Shown here: positions 8,698-17,402 of the stretch, in pieces
Layout: the number at the start of each line of letters is the position of its first letter
Position numbering within the stretch: position 1 is the first letter of the stretch
Assembly: GCA_025451875.1 (NCBI GenBank)
Contig: JANWJQ010000086.1
Location: 1 to 32,408 of the forward strand
Reading direction: 5' to 3'
DNA from: Rhizomicrobium sp.
GTDB lineage: Bacteria > Pseudomonadota > Alphaproteobacteria > Micropepsales > Micropepsaceae
Length of the DNA stretch: 32,408 bases
Position numbers and translations under genes: made by a program
Notes under the pieces: generated by a model
Seen by the model: the letters and a program-made list of their open reading frames with translations, nothing else
The model's database searches: none
What the model was told of the DNA's origin: nothing

Positions 8698-8979
8698 ATG
8701 ACAATGGGAGATGACCGCAAGGGACGCGTGAGTTACGTCATCGGGCCGGACGGCAGCCCGTTGACTCTCGCTGACCTTCCGCCTCCGGGTACCAAGCGTT
8801 GGGTGATCCGCCGCAAGGCCGAGGTCGTCGCCGCCGTGCGCGGTGGATTGCTGAGCCTCGACGACGCGTGCCGCCGCTATACGTTGACGGTAGAAGAATT
8901 CCTCGCGTGGCAGCGTGCGATCGACCGCCATGGTCTGGCGGGCCTTCGCGCCACGCGCGTGCAACAGTACCGGAATTAG
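8698..8979 (+). CDS. sciP: CtrA inhibitor SciP (DUF1153 family)
   Basis: SciP is a small helix-turn-helix protein that, in Caulobacter, binds CtrA at target promoters and blocks RNA polymerase recruitment, limiting CtrA-dependent transcription to part of the cycle. The 93-residue product contains the strongly conserved blocks VIGPDGSPLTLADLPPPGTK, RWVIRRKAEVVAAVRGGLLS and YTLTVEEFLAWQRAIDRHGL, ending ATRVQQYRN. I chose ATG 8698 (GGAG 11 bases upstream); ATG 8704 is an equally possible start two codons later. A much longer frame reading upstream from 8050 overlaps flgE and is not the gene. The position between flgE and fliF is the same as in Caulobacter as I recall, and fits control of flagellar genes. 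Confidence 0.93.
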   Translation: MTMGDDRKGRVSYVIGPDGSPLTLADLPPPGTKRWVIRRKAEVVAAVRGGLLSLDDACRRYTLTVEEFLAWQRAIDRHGLAGLRATRVQQYRN

Positions 8980-8991
8980 TTAGCGAATGGT

Positions 8992-9042
8992 GAATTGCGA
9001 ATAGCGAATGGGGAAAAGAATTCCATTCGCTATTCGCAATTC
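8992..9042. repeat. 20-bp perfect inverted repeat built of GCGAAT units
   Basis: Arms at 8992-9011 and 9023-9042 are exact reverse complements over 20 bases with an 11-base spacer. Each arm is made of near-repeats of GCGAAT (AATTGCGAATAGCGAATGG). The element starts 12 bases after the sciP stop, and the right side leads into a TTCTTTC run, so the transcript would form a very stable hairpin. It may be the sciP terminator or a dispersed palindromic repeat copied around the genome. Confidence 0.75.
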
Positions 9043-9063
9043 GCTACTCGCCTTCTTTCACCG

Positions 9064-9080
9064 TTAAGCCGCCCTTTACC
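9064..9080 (+). promoter_or_regulatory. Candidate CtrA box of the fliF operon
   Basis: TTAA, seven bases, then TTTACC differs from the CtrA consensus TTAA-N7-TTAACC at one position. It lies 68 bases before the fliF start codon, where a CtrA-activated class II promoter is expected. Activation of fliF by CtrA is known from Caulobacter; here it is inferred. Confidence 0.55.
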
Positions 9081-9147
9081 AAGACACGGCAATGTTTGCC
9101 TACCAGGGCGCGCTCCTCATTCGTGCGCCCCGAGCGGAGGGCGTGCA

Positions 9148-10773
9148 TTGCCGGAATTTCTCAAAGGTAACGGACCAGCGCGGTTCGGCGTCATGGCCGG
9201 CGTTGCCGCGGTTCTCACCGTATTCTTCCTCTATGTCGCCGGCGTGATCTCCGAACCGCCGAAGACGATCCTCTATTCCGGCCTCGACCCGCGCGCCGCC
9301 GCCCAGGTGACGGCGAAGCTCGACGCCATGAATGTAAAGTATGATGCCAAGGGCGACGGCAGCACTATCCTCGTTCCTTCCGATCAGGTCACCAAGCTGC
9401 GCATGGAATTGGCGTCGGAGAATCTTCCGGCCGCCGGCACGGGCTACGAGATTTTCGACAAGTCGGATTCCTTCGGCACCACCGCTTTCGTGCAGAACAT
9501 CAATCGCCTGCGCGCGCTGGAAGGCGAACTCGCCCGCTCCATCGAAACCATCGACGGTATCGACAGCGTGCGCGTGCATCTCGTCATCCCTGAGCGTCAG
9601 ATTTTCAGCCGTGAAGATCAAAGTCCGAGCGCCTCCGTCGTTCTGCGCACGCAAGGCACGATGGATCGCGGCGAGGTCACCGCCATTCAGCATCTCGTCG
9701 CCGCCGCTGTCGCGGGCATGATGCCCAACCGCGTCGCCATCGTGGATGACAAAGGCACGCTGCTCGCGGGCGGTGATGACAAGACCGGACCAGACGCCGC
9801 GGCGGCCGATCAGGAACAGCACACGACCGATATCGAAGACAAGTTGCGCCAGCGCATCGAATCCATCGTCGCCAGCGTTGTCGGCCCGGGCCATGTCCGC
9901 GTGCAGGTCGCCGCCGACATGAACTATGACCACACCAGCACGACAAGCGAAACTTTCGATCCGGATTCCAAAGTCGTCCGCTCGACGCAGACCGTCGAAC
10001 AGAATTCCGCCGACACCAATGCCGCCAATAGCGGTGCCGTTTCCGTTGCCAACGCGCTGCCCAACGCGCAGCAAAGCGGCGGCGACAACACGAAGTCCAC
10101 CAGCGGCCGCACCGAGGAAACCACCAACTACGAAATCTCCAAGACGACCAAGACCAGCGTCGTCGATGCCGGCACCGTTAAACGCCTCTCCGTGGCTGTG
10201 GCTGTGGACGGTACGACGAAAACCGATGCCGCGGGCAAGGACAGCTATACCGCGCGCTCACCGCAGGAGATGACTCAGATCGAAGCGCTGGTGAAATCCG
10301 CAATCGGTTACGACAAGGCGCGCGGCGACGACGTGAAGGTCGTCAATATGCCCTTCGCTCATCTGGACATCGTGGATGCGACTCCAGCGCCGAAGCCGCT
10401 TCTCGGCCTCGACAGCGCTTATTGGTTCAAGATCATCGAAGCGGGCATTCTGTCACTCACTGCCCTCTTGATCGGATTGTTCGTCGTTCGCCCGTTGATC
10501 GGCCGCATGTTCGGTCCGCAGACGGCAGGCGCGGTGCAAGCTCTCTATGCGCAGCCGATCGCGGGACAACTGTCCGGGCCGGCCGATGCGCAAGCAGCCA
10601 TGGCCGGCGGCGCACAAGCGGCACTGCCTGCACCGACGCAAAGTTCCATAGATATTTCGCGCATCGAAGGACAGGTGCGCGACTCCTCGATCAAGAAAGT
10701 CGGCGAAGTCGTCGGCTCTCACCCCGAGGAAGCCCTCGCGATTATCCGTACCTGGCTCCACGAACCGGCGTAG
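9148..10773 (+). CDS. fliF: Flagellar MS-ring protein FliF
   Basis: FliF forms the inner-membrane MS ring, the base on which the rotor and export gate assemble. Two membrane segments bracket a large periplasmic part: FGVMAGVAAVLTVFFLYVAG near residues 14-33, and a segment near residue 430 (IIEAGILSLTALLIGLFVV). Ring-building motifs such as ILYSGLDPRAAAQVTAKLD and YEIFDKSDSFGTTAFVQNIN are clear. The cytoplasmic tail ends with HPEEALAIIRTWLHEPA, the FliG-binding motif. I choose a TTG start at 9148: CGGAGG lies seven bases upstream, giving MPEFLKGNG and 541 residues. A start at 8995 would read through the palindrome and CtrA box and add 51 unrelated residues. It is the first gene of an eight-gene operon and is 6 bases from fliG. 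Confidence 0.95.
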   Translation: MPEFLKGNGPARFGVMAGVAAVLTVFFLYVAGVISEPPKTILYSGLDPRAAAQVTAKLDAMNVKYDAKGDGSTILVPSDQVTKLRMELASENLPAAGTGYEIFDKSDSFGTTAFVQNINRLRALEGELARSIETIDGIDSVRVHLVIPERQIFSREDQSPSASVVLRTQGTMDRGEVTAIQHLVAAAVAGMMPNRVAIVDDKGTLLAGGDDKTGPDAAAADQEQHTTDIEDKLRQRIESIVASVVGPGHVRVQVAADMNYDHTSTTSETFDPDSKVVRSTQTVEQNSADTNAANSGAVSVANALPNAQQSGGDNTKSTSGRTEETTNYEISKTTKTSVVDAGTVKRLSVAVAVDGTTKTDAAGKDSYTARSPQEMTQIEALVKSAIGYDKARGDDVKVVNMPFAHLDIVDATPAPKPLLGLDSAYWFKIIEAGILSLTALLIGLFVVRPLIGRMFGPQTAGAVQALYAQPIAGQLSGPADAQAAMAGGAQAALPAPTQSSIDISRIEGQVRDSSIKKVGEVVGSHPEEALAIIRTWLHEPA

Positions 10774-10779
10774 AGAAAC

Positions 10780-11811
10780 ATGTCACGCGCAAAAGCCAAT
10801 GCCAAAGAAGATATCCGCCAGCTCAGCGGCGCCGAGCGCTCGGCCATCGTGATGCTCGCGCTGGGCGAGGAACATTCCGCCAAGCTCTGGCAGATGATGG
10901 ACGAAGACGAGGTCAAGGAAATCTCGCAGGTTATGTCGACGCTGGGCTCAATCTCCTCGACACTCGTCGACAAGCTGCTCGTCGATTTCGTTTCGCAGAT
11001 GTCCGGCACCGGTTCACTGCTCGGCTCGTACGAGGCCACCGAGCGGTTGATCGCCAAGTTCATGCCGGAAGACAAAGTCGGCCAGATCATGGAAGAAATC
11101 CGTGGTCCCGCCGGCCGCACCATGTGGGACAAGCTCGCCAATGTGAACGAGACGGTCCTCGCGAACTATCTGAAGAACGAATATCCGCAGACGGTCTCGG
11201 TCGTGCTTTCCAAGATCAAGCCGGAACATGCCGCTCGCGTGCTGGGTGCGCTGCCGGAAGAGTTCGCGCTGGAAGTCGTCCAGCGCATGTTGCGCATGGA
11301 AAGCGTGCAGAAGGACATTCTCGACAAGGTCGAGAAAACCCTGCGCGTGGAGTTCATGTCCAACCTCGCCCGCACCGCCAAGCGTGACAGCCATGAGCAC
11401 ATGGCGGAAATCTTCAACAATTTCGACCGCCAGACGGAAAGCCGCTTCATCGTGGCGTTGGAAGAGCGCAGCCGCGATTCCGCCGAGCGTATCAAAGCGT
11501 TGATGTTCACCTTCGAAGACCTGGGCAAGCTCGATCCTGGTTCGATCCAAACGCTGCTGCGCCACGTCGAAAAGGACAAGCTCGGCCTCGCACTCAAAGG
11601 CGCCACCGACACGCTGCGCGACACCTTCTTCTCGAACATGAGCGAGCGTGCCGGAAAGATCCTGCGCGAAGACATGGAAGCCATGGGTCCGGTTCGCCTC
11701 AAGGACGTCGATGAAGCGCAGATGCGCATGGTCAACGTCGCAAAAGACCTCGCCAACAAGGGCGAGATCATGATCGCCAACAAGGCCGGCGAAGACGAGC
11801 TGATCTACTGA
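10780..11811 (+). CDS. fliG: Flagellar motor switch protein FliG
   Basis: FliG is the upper C-ring protein that binds FliF, carries torque from the stator and switches rotation. At 343 residues it has normal length. The N-terminal domain contains [17 protein letters not shown]. The middle domain has [20 protein letters not shown] (EYPQ in place of the enteric EHPQ surface motif). The C-terminal torque helix region contains [20 protein letters not shown] and then charged residues around [20 protein letters not shown]. It ends with DELIY. The stop codon overlaps the fliH start by one base (TGATG), so the two are probably coupled. Confidence 0.96.
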   Translation: MSRAKANAKEDIRQLSGAERSAIVMLALGEEHSAKLWQMMDEDEVKEISQVMSTLGSISSTLVDKLLVDFVSQMSGTGSLLGSYEATERLIAKFMPEDKVGQIMEEIRGPAGRTMWDKLANVNETVLANYLKNEYPQTVSVVLSKIKPEHAARVLGALPEEFALEVVQRMLRMESVQKDILDKVEKTLRVEFMSNLARTAKRDSHEHMAEIFNNFDRQTESRFIVALEERSRDSAERIKALMFTFEDLGKLDPGSIQTLLRHVEKDKLGLALKGATDTLRDTFFSNMSERAGKILREDMEAMGPVRLKDVDEAQMRMVNVAKDLANKGEIMIANKAGEDELIY

Positions 11812-12443
11812 TGACCGCCACCAAATACACATTCGACGTGGAATTTCGCCCCGAAGGCGATCTGGTTTCTAATGCCGCGCGCGCGCGGCAGAAGAAGCCG
11901 TACACCCACGACGAGATCGATCAGCTCTGTGCCCGCGCCCGTGAGCAAGGCATGAAGGCGGGCCAGGTCCGCGCGCAGGAAGCCATCGCCGCCGGTACGC
12001 TGGATGTCGCCGCCGTTCTGAAGGACGTGCTTGCGCGGTCGTCAAAAGATGTCGAGCAGGTTCGCGCCGACGCCGCCGGAATCGCACTGGTTGCTGCGAA
12101 GAAGCTTGCAAGGGCCGCGCTGGCCACTCTGCCCCACGCCGAAATCGAGACTGCGTTGCGCGAGGCCATGCACCAGGCGATCGGCGAGCCGCGTATCTTG
12201 CTACGCACCGCGCAGGGCGTGGCCGACGCCATCAGTGCTCGCCTCAACGATATCGCTCACGACGAAGGCTTCGACGGACGCGTGCAGATCACCGGCGACC
12301 CGGCGCTGAAAGGCACCGACTGCCGTATCGAATGGCGCGGCGGCGGCGCGGAACGCAGCGAACACGCCATCGAAAATGCTTTGCAGGAACTTATCGCGCG
12401 GCACTTTGCAGAAGCGGCCGCCACCCAGACGACGGAGGAATAG
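11811..12443 (+). CDS. fliH: Flagellar assembly protein FliH (FlbE-like)
   Basis: FliH is the regulatory stalk of the FliI export ATPase and links it to FliN in the C ring. The 210-residue protein has a variable charged N-terminus (KYTFDVEFRP), a helical region at about residues 40-110 rich in Ala, Arg, Glu and Gln, and a C-terminal part with DCRIEWRGGGAERSEHAIE, which resembles the FliH/V-ATPase E-subunit fold seen in this family. FliH proteins diverge fast, so the call relies on the order fliG-fliH-fliN, which matches Caulobacter fliG-flbE-fliN. It overlaps fliG by one base and abuts fliN without a gap. Confidence 0.82.
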   Translation: MTATKYTFDVEFRPEGDLVSNAARARQKKPYTHDEIDQLCARAREQGMKAGQVRAQEAIAAGTLDVAAVLKDVLARSSKDVEQVRADAAGIALVAAKKLARAALATLPHAEIETALREAMHQAIGEPRILLRTAQGVADAISARLNDIAHDEGFDGRVQITGDPALKGTDCRIEWRGGGAERSEHAIENALQELIARHFAEAAATQTTEE

Positions 12444-12803
12444 ATGACCGGCAACGACGACGTCGAACTGCCCGACCTCGCCCATGAAGGTGCCGCGCCC
12501 AACGCGCCGGCCCTGCTGCAGGAGGACAACGATACCGATTTCGACACCAAGCGCACGGCCACCGATCTGGAAGCGGTGTTCGACGTTCCTGTCACGGTTT
12601 CGGCGGTGCTGGGAAAGTCCGGCATGGAAGTCAGCCAGCTTTTGAAGCTCGGCAAGGGCACGATCGTGGAGCTGGACCGCAAGGTCGGCGAGGCCATCGA
12701 CATCTATGTGAACAACCGCCTCGTCGCGCGCGGCGAAGTGGTGCTCGTGGAAGACCGTCTCGGCGTGACCATGACGGAAATCATCAAGGCCGGTCAGTCC
12801 TAA
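12444..12803 (+). CDS. fliN: Flagellar motor switch protein FliN
   Basis: FliN forms the bottom of the C ring, where it receives phosphorylated CheY signals and holds the FliH-FliI export complex. The 119-residue product has an acidic, disordered N-terminus of about 40 residues and then one SpoA domain: LEAVFDVPVTVSAVLGKSGM, LLKLGKGTIVELDRKVGEAI and VNNRLVARGEVVLVEDRLGV, ending MTEIIKAG. Its start codon follows the fliH stop directly. No fliM is present in this window; it must be elsewhere. Confidence 0.95.
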   Translation: MTGNDDVELPDLAHEGAAPNAPALLQEDNDTDFDTKRTATDLEAVFDVPVTVSAVLGKSGMEVSQLLKLGKGTIVELDRKVGEAIDIYVNNRLVARGEVVLVEDRLGVTMTEIIKAGQS

Positions 12804-12833
12804 TACTCACAGTTCGCTTGAAGGAATAAAGCC

Positions 12834-14204
12834 ATGCGTCTTCTCATCGTCGGATCGCTGCAAGGGCAGATCGGAACGGCCACCAAGATCGCGATGGATC
12901 GCGGCGCGAAAGTCACGCACGCGAACGACATCGAACAGGCCATGGCCAGTCTGCGCAGCGGTGTGGGCGCGGACCTCGTCTTCTGCGACGTCGGCTACGA
13001 CATCGGCACGCTGGTGCGCCAGCTTGCCGCCGAACGTATCTGCACCCCAGTAGTCGCCTGCGGCATCGGAACGGACGCACGCAGGGCCGTGGATGCGATC
13101 CGCGCCGGTGCCAAAGAATATTTGCCCTTGCCCGCCGATGCGGAAATGATCGCGGCGATCCTGGCCGCGGTGGCCGATGACACGCACCAGCTCATCCACG
13201 AAGACGAAGCCATGACGGCGGTCCTCGCGCTGGCCGATCAGGTTGCCGGCAGCGAAGCTTCCATCCTCATCACCGGCGAAAGCGGCACGGGTAAGGAAGT
13301 GATGGCGCGGTATATCCACCGCAAGTCGCTGCGCGCCGAAAAGCCGTTCATCTCCGTCAACTGCGCCGCGATCCCGGAGAACCTGCTCGAATCCGAACTG
13401 TTCGGTCACGAAAAGGGCGCGTTCACCGGCGCCGTTGCCCGCCGCATCGGCAAATTCGAAGAAGCCAATGGCGGCACACTGCTGCTGGACGAAATCAGCG
13501 AAATGGATGCCCGTCTGCAGGCGAAACTTCTGCGCGCCATTCAGGAGCGTGAGATCGACCGCGTCGGTGGCACCAAACCGGTGAAGGTCGATATCCGCAT
13601 CATCGCCACGTCCAACCGCGATCTGAACGAAGCGGTGAAGCACGGCACGTTCCGCGAAGACCTTCTCTATCGCCTCAACGTCGTGAACCTGCGCCTGCCC
13701 GCCTTGCGCGAGCGCCCGAAGGACATTCTCGCCCTCGCCCGCCACTTCGCGCACAAATATGCCGAAGCCAACGGCGTTCCGTTCCGCCCGATCGCCAGCA
13801 CGACGGAGCGCTTGCTGATCGGTCATCCCTGGCGCGGCAACGTGCGCGAACTCGAGAACACCATGCACCGTTCGGTGCTGCTGGCGCAGGGCAATGAGAT
13901 TTCGCCCGAAGCCATCCGCCTGCCGGACGGTTCCGCCGTGGGATCACCCAGCAACATGCCCGCCCCGGTTTCGATGGCCGTGCAGGCCGCCAATGCCATC
14001 GCCACACGCGGCCTTGTCGGCCGCACGGTTGCCGATGTCGAACGCGACTTGATCCTGGATACGCTCGACCATTGCCTCGGCAACCGCACGCATGCCGCGA
14101 ATATCCTGGGCATCTCGATCCGCACTCTGCGCAACAAGCTGCGCGAATATTCCTCGTCCGGTCTTGCGATCCCGCAACACGGCGAAGCACGGATGGCGGG
14201 CTGA
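12834..14204 (+). CDS. flbD: Sigma-54-dependent flagellar activator FlbD
   Basis: FlbD is the enhancer-binding protein that activates late (sigma-54) flagellar genes and represses early ones. The N-terminal receiver-like domain (1-115) keeps an aspartate at 52 but lacks the usual acidic pair after the first strand (MRLLIVGSLQG), so it is degenerate, like Caulobacter FlbD. The AAA+ domain has Walker A GESGTGKE at 148-155, the sigma-54 contact loop GAFTGA at 195-200 and Walker B GGTLLLDE at 213-220. A Fis-type helix-turn-helix lies near the C-terminus (NRTHAANILGISIRTLRNKL). An AAGGAA ribosome-binding site precedes the ATG. Its likely targets are the two sigma-54 promoters between flgK and fliK. 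Confidence 0.94.
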   Translation: MRLLIVGSLQGQIGTATKIAMDRGAKVTHANDIEQAMASLRSGVGADLVFCDVGYDIGTLVRQLAAERICTPVVACGIGTDARRAVDAIRAGAKEYLPLPADAEMIAAILAAVADDTHQLIHEDEAMTAVLALADQVAGSEASILITGESGTGKEVMARYIHRKSLRAEKPFISVNCAAIPENLLESELFGHEKGAFTGAVARRIGKFEEANGGTLLLDEISEMDARLQAKLLRAIQEREIDRVGGTKPVKVDIRIIATSNRDLNEAVKHGTFREDLLYRLNVVNLRLPALRERPKDILALARHFAHKYAEANGVPFRPIASTTERLLIGHPWRGNVRELENTMHRSVLLAQGNEISPEAIRLPDGSAVGSPSNMPAPVSMAVQAANAIATRGLVGRTVADVERDLILDTLDHCLGNRTHAANILGISIRTLRNKLREYSSSGLAIPQHGEARMAG

Positions 14205-14213
14205 TAGTCACCG

Positions 14214-16325
14214 ATGGCTGATATCTCCAGCACCGTTGCCGCGCCGGGGTTCGGACTGAACCTCGCCACAGCACAAGGCATTCTGAAGCGTAGCGATCTG
14301 GGTCTCGCGATCGGGATCATGGCGATCCTGATCGTGTTGATCCTGCCGCTGCCGACGTGGCTGCTGGATATCTGCCTGGCCTTCTCTTTGTCGGTTTCGA
14401 TCCTGATCCTGATGACCTGCGTGTTTATCAGGAAACCGCTGGAATTCAGCTCGTTCCCAGCCGTATTGCTCATCACCACGATGATGCGCCTTGCGCTGAA
14501 CCTCGCCTCCACGCGCCTGATCCTTTCGGAAGGTGCGACCGGCACGGAAGCTGCCGGCTATGTGATCCAGGCTTTCGGCCACCTGATCATGCAGGGCAAT
14601 TTCGTGATCGGCATCATCGTGTTCGCGATCCTGGTGATCGTGAACTTCGTGGTCATCACCAAAGGTTCGGGCCGTATCGCGGAGGTTGCCGCGCGTTTCA
14701 CCCTGGACGCCATGCCCGGCAAGCAGATGGCGGTGGACGCCGATCTTTCCGCCGGCCTCATCGATGAAACCGAAGCCCGCCGCCGCCGCAAGGAACTGGA
14801 AGGCGAATCCAACTTCTTCGGCGCCATGGACGGCGCCTCCAAATTCGTTCGCGGCGACGCCATTGCCGGCCTGATGATCGTCGCCATCAACGTGGTCGGC
14901 GGCATCATCATCGCCGTTGTGCAAAAAGGCATGAGTTTCGCAGATGCGACGCAAACCTTCACGCTGCTGAGCGTGGGTGACGGTCTTGTCAGCCAGATGC
15001 CGGCACTGATCGTTTCGACCGCGGCGGGTCTTATGGTCTCCAAAGCCGGCGTTGAAGGCTCGACGGACCAGGCGCTGATGAGTCAGTTGTCCTTCTATCC
15101 GCAGGCGCTGGGCATGGCGTCCGCGGTCATGGCCATCGTCGGCCTTTTGCCCGGCATGCCGACTATCGTGTTCACGCTGCTTTCCGCCGCCATCGGCACC
15201 ACAGCCTGGTTCGCCTTCAAGCGCAAGGAAGAGACGCGCGTTGCCGAGGAAAAGCAGGAAGAAAAAACCAAAGCCGAAGCCGCGCCCAAGGAAGAGCCTA
15301 TTGCATCGGCTCTCGCGCTCGACCTGCTGCGCGTCGAACTGGGCTACGGCCTGCTGCCGCTCATCAACGATGTGCAGGGCTATCGCATCACCGACCAGAT
15401 CAAGGCGCTGCGCCGCCAGCTCGCGACCGAAATGGGCTTCGTCATGCCGTCGGTCCGTATCCTCGACAACATGCAGCTCGGCGCGAACGAATATCGCATC
15501 AGCGTCAAGGAAGTGGCGTCCGGTACGGGCGAACTCTTCCCCGGCTCGCTGCTGGTCATGGACCCGAAGGGAGCACCGGTCGACCTGCCCGGCACACACA
15601 CAACCGAACCGGCATTCGGATTGCCCGCGACATGGGTGTCGCAGAACCTGCGCGAGGAAGCCAGCTTCCGTGGCCTCACCGTTGTGGATCCTGGCACTGT
15701 CCTGACCACGCATCTTACCGAAGTCCTGAAGACGCATATGAGCGAGCTTCTCTCCTACGCGGAGACGAAGAAGCTGCTGGACGAACTTCCGGCCGATCAC
15801 AAGAAGCTGGTGGACGAAATCATCCCGTCACAGATCTCCGTCACCGGTGTCCAGCGCGTGCTGCAGACGCTCTTGGGCGAGCGCGTGTCGATCCGCGATC
15901 TTCCCTCTATCCTCGAAGGCATCGCGGAAGCTGTCGGCCACACCAAGAACCCGCTCTACATCACCGAGCATGTGCGCGCGCGCCTTGCGCGCCAGCTCTG
16001 TCACGCCAACACCGCGCCAGGCGGATATCTTCCACTTATCGCCCTCTCGCCGGCGTGGGAGCAGGCCTTCGCGGAATCGATCATCGGTCAGGGCGAGGAC
16101 AAACAGCTCGCCATGGCGCCCAGCCAGTTGCAGCAGTTCATCCAGGGGGTCCGTGCGCGCTTCGACGAAGCGGGGCAGCAAGGCGATGTTCCCGTTCTGC
16201 TGACGAGCCCGCAGGTGCGGCCCTTTGTGCGTTCCATCGTTGAGCGTTTCCGTCCACAGACCGTCGTGATGTCGCAGAACGAAATCCACGCAAGCGTGCG
16301 TTTGCGCACACTGGGTCAGGTGTAA
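14214..16325 (+). CDS. flhA: Flagellar export gate protein FlhA
   Basis: FlhA is the nonameric ion-driven core of the flagellar type III export gate in the inner membrane. The N-terminal half contains about eight hydrophobic segments, with the FHIPEP-family signature around residues 140-210: NFVVITKGSGRIAEVAARFT, DAMPGKQMAVDADL and RRRKELEGESNFFGAMDGAS. A charged linker (KRKEETRVAEEKQEEKTKAE) leads to the cytoplasmic domain that docks chaperones, from about residue 360. At 703 residues the length is typical. It starts 9 bases after flbD with a weak ribosome-binding site and is followed after 3 bases by flhF. Confidence 0.97.
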   Translation: MADISSTVAAPGFGLNLATAQGILKRSDLGLAIGIMAILIVLILPLPTWLLDICLAFSLSVSILILMTCVFIRKPLEFSSFPAVLLITTMMRLALNLASTRLILSEGATGTEAAGYVIQAFGHLIMQGNFVIGIIVFAILVIVNFVVITKGSGRIAEVAARFTLDAMPGKQMAVDADLSAGLIDETEARRRRKELEGESNFFGAMDGASKFVRGDAIAGLMIVAINVVGGIIIAVVQKGMSFADATQTFTLLSVGDGLVSQMPALIVSTAAGLMVSKAGVEGSTDQALMSQLSFYPQALGMASAVMAIVGLLPGMPTIVFTLLSAAIGTTAWFAFKRKEETRVAEEKQEEKTKAEAAPKEEPIASALALDLLRVELGYGLLPLINDVQGYRITDQIKALRRQLATEMGFVMPSVRILDNMQLGANEYRISVKEVASGTGELFPGSLLVMDPKGAPVDLPGTHTTEPAFGLPATWVSQNLREEASFRGLTVVDPGTVLTTHLTEVLKTHMSELLSYAETKKLLDELPADHKKLVDEIIPSQISVTGVQRVLQTLLGERVSIRDLPSILEGIAEAVGHTKNPLYITEHVRARLARQLCHANTAPGGYLPLIALSPAWEQAFAESIIGQGEDKQLAMAPSQLQQFIQGVRARFDEAGQQGDVPVLLTSPQVRPFVRSIVERFRPQTVVMSQNEIHASVRLRTLGQV

Positions 16326-16328
16326 GCC

Positions 16329-17402
16329 ATGCGGTTGCGCACATTCCTTGCCAAAGACATGCGCGAAGCCCTCGCCAATGTACGCAGCGAGATGGGCGAC
16401 GACGCGGTTATCATCGCGAGCGAAAAGGCCAAGGGCGGCGGCATCATGGTGCGCGCGGCGCTGGATGAGCCGGAAGCGGTCGAGCGCGCGCTGATGCCGG
16501 ACGAGCCGGTGACCGAACTCGAAAAGGCCATCGAAGCGCCGGCAAGCCTGGAAGACAATTTCCGCGGCGACTTAATGAAGCGTTTGCGCGGCGTACCGCA
16601 ATCCCCGCAAGCGCCAAAAGCTCCGTTCAGCCGCGCGGAACTCCTTACCGTGCTGCGCGGCCATCGCCTGCCCGACGGCCTCGCGCATGACTTCGCCAAG
16701 ACGGCGGAGAACAGCGGCCTGAAGGACATGACGCTCGCGCTCGCCTCTGCGCTGGACCGCCGCATGAAGACACAGCCGCTCGATATTTCCAAAACCGCTG
16801 CGCTGCTTCTCGTCGGCCCCAACGGCGCGGGCAAAACCGCTATCGCCGCCAAGATCGCCGCCCATGCGCGCCTTTCCCATCGCCATGTCCTCTTCGTTGC
16901 GACGGACGTCGAAGGCGCCGGCGCCCTGGCGCGCTTGGAAGCGTTTGCCGGCCATCTGCGCCTGAAAGTCGAAATCGCGGAAACCGCCGAGGCGCTCAGC
17001 AAGATTATCACGCAATGCCGCGACGACAATGCGCTCGTCATCATCGACACCGCCGGTTTCGATCCCCGCAATCCAAGAGCGCGCACCGCTTTCTCCGCTC
17101 TCGCGATGATCGACGGCGTTGAGGCGCTTGGCGTCGTGTCGGCTTGCGGCGACGCGGAAGAAACCGTTGAGATCGCCTCCGCCTTGCAGATGCTGGGTGC
17201 TCAGCGCCTGATCGTGACGCAACTCGACATGGCCCGCCGTTTCGGCGCGCTCGCTGCCGCTGCCTGCAGCGGCCTTGGCCTCGCACACATTACCCGCTCG
17301 CCTTTCGTTGCGGGCGGCCTTGAGACTCTCACACCGCTTTCACTTGCGCGCACGCTTCTGGAAGGCGCAATGCGCAATGCCGATCAGGGAAGCACCCAAT
17401 GA
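16329..17402 (+). CDS. flhF: FlhF-like SRP-family GTPase (flagellar placement)
   Basis: FlhF is a signal-recognition-particle-type GTPase that marks where the flagellum is built and helps recruit FliF. The start MRLRTFLAKDMREALANVRS, followed by MGDDAVIIASEK, is the family N-terminus. A variable middle region leads to the NG domain, with P-loop GPNGAGKT at 163-170 and G3 motif DTAGF at 240-244. The G4 specificity motif, normally TKxD, reads TQLD at 297-300. The protein is 357 residues long. It sits between flhA and flhG, the usual order, and overlaps flhG by four bases (ATGA). The altered G4 makes GTP specificity less certain; the family call itself is well supported. Confidence 0.85.
   Translation: MRLRTFLAKDMREALANVRSEMGDDAVIIASEKAKGGGIMVRAALDEPEAVERALMPDEPVTELEKAIEAPASLEDNFRGDLMKRLRGVPQSPQAPKAPFSRAELLTVLRGHRLPDGLAHDFAKTAENSGLKDMTLALASALDRRMKTQPLDISKTAALLLVGPNGAGKTAIAAKIAAHARLSHRHVLFVATDVEGAGALARLEAFAGHLRLKVEIAETAEALSKIITQCRDDNALVIIDTAGFDPRNPRARTAFSALAMIDGVEALGVVSACGDAEETVEIASALQMLGAQRLIVTQLDMARRFGALAAAACSGLGLAHITRSPFVAGGLETLTPLSLARTLLEGAMRNADQGSTQ

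Noticed and set aside
8050..8979. A 309-codon extension of sciP into flgE
   Set aside because: Only the last 93 codons match the DUF1153 family; the rest is an alternate frame of flgE and crosses a terminator hairpin.
8981..9050. GCGAAT repeats as a CRISPR-like or insertion-sequence end
   Set aside because: There are no regular spacers, only one inverted pair, and no transposase or cas gene is nearby.
9081..9101. A sigma-54-like sequence (ACACGG ... TTTGC) before fliF
   Set aside because: The distance between the -24-like and -12-like parts is three bases too long, and early operons are not sigma-54-dependent.
12807..13868. A 353-codon minus-strand frame inside flbD
   Set aside because: It is a shadow of flbD with no motif and no ribosome-binding context.
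14208..15800. A 530-codon minus-strand frame across flhA
   Set aside because: It is antisense to the certain flhA gene, and its His/Asp/Arg/Gln-rich product has no domain.
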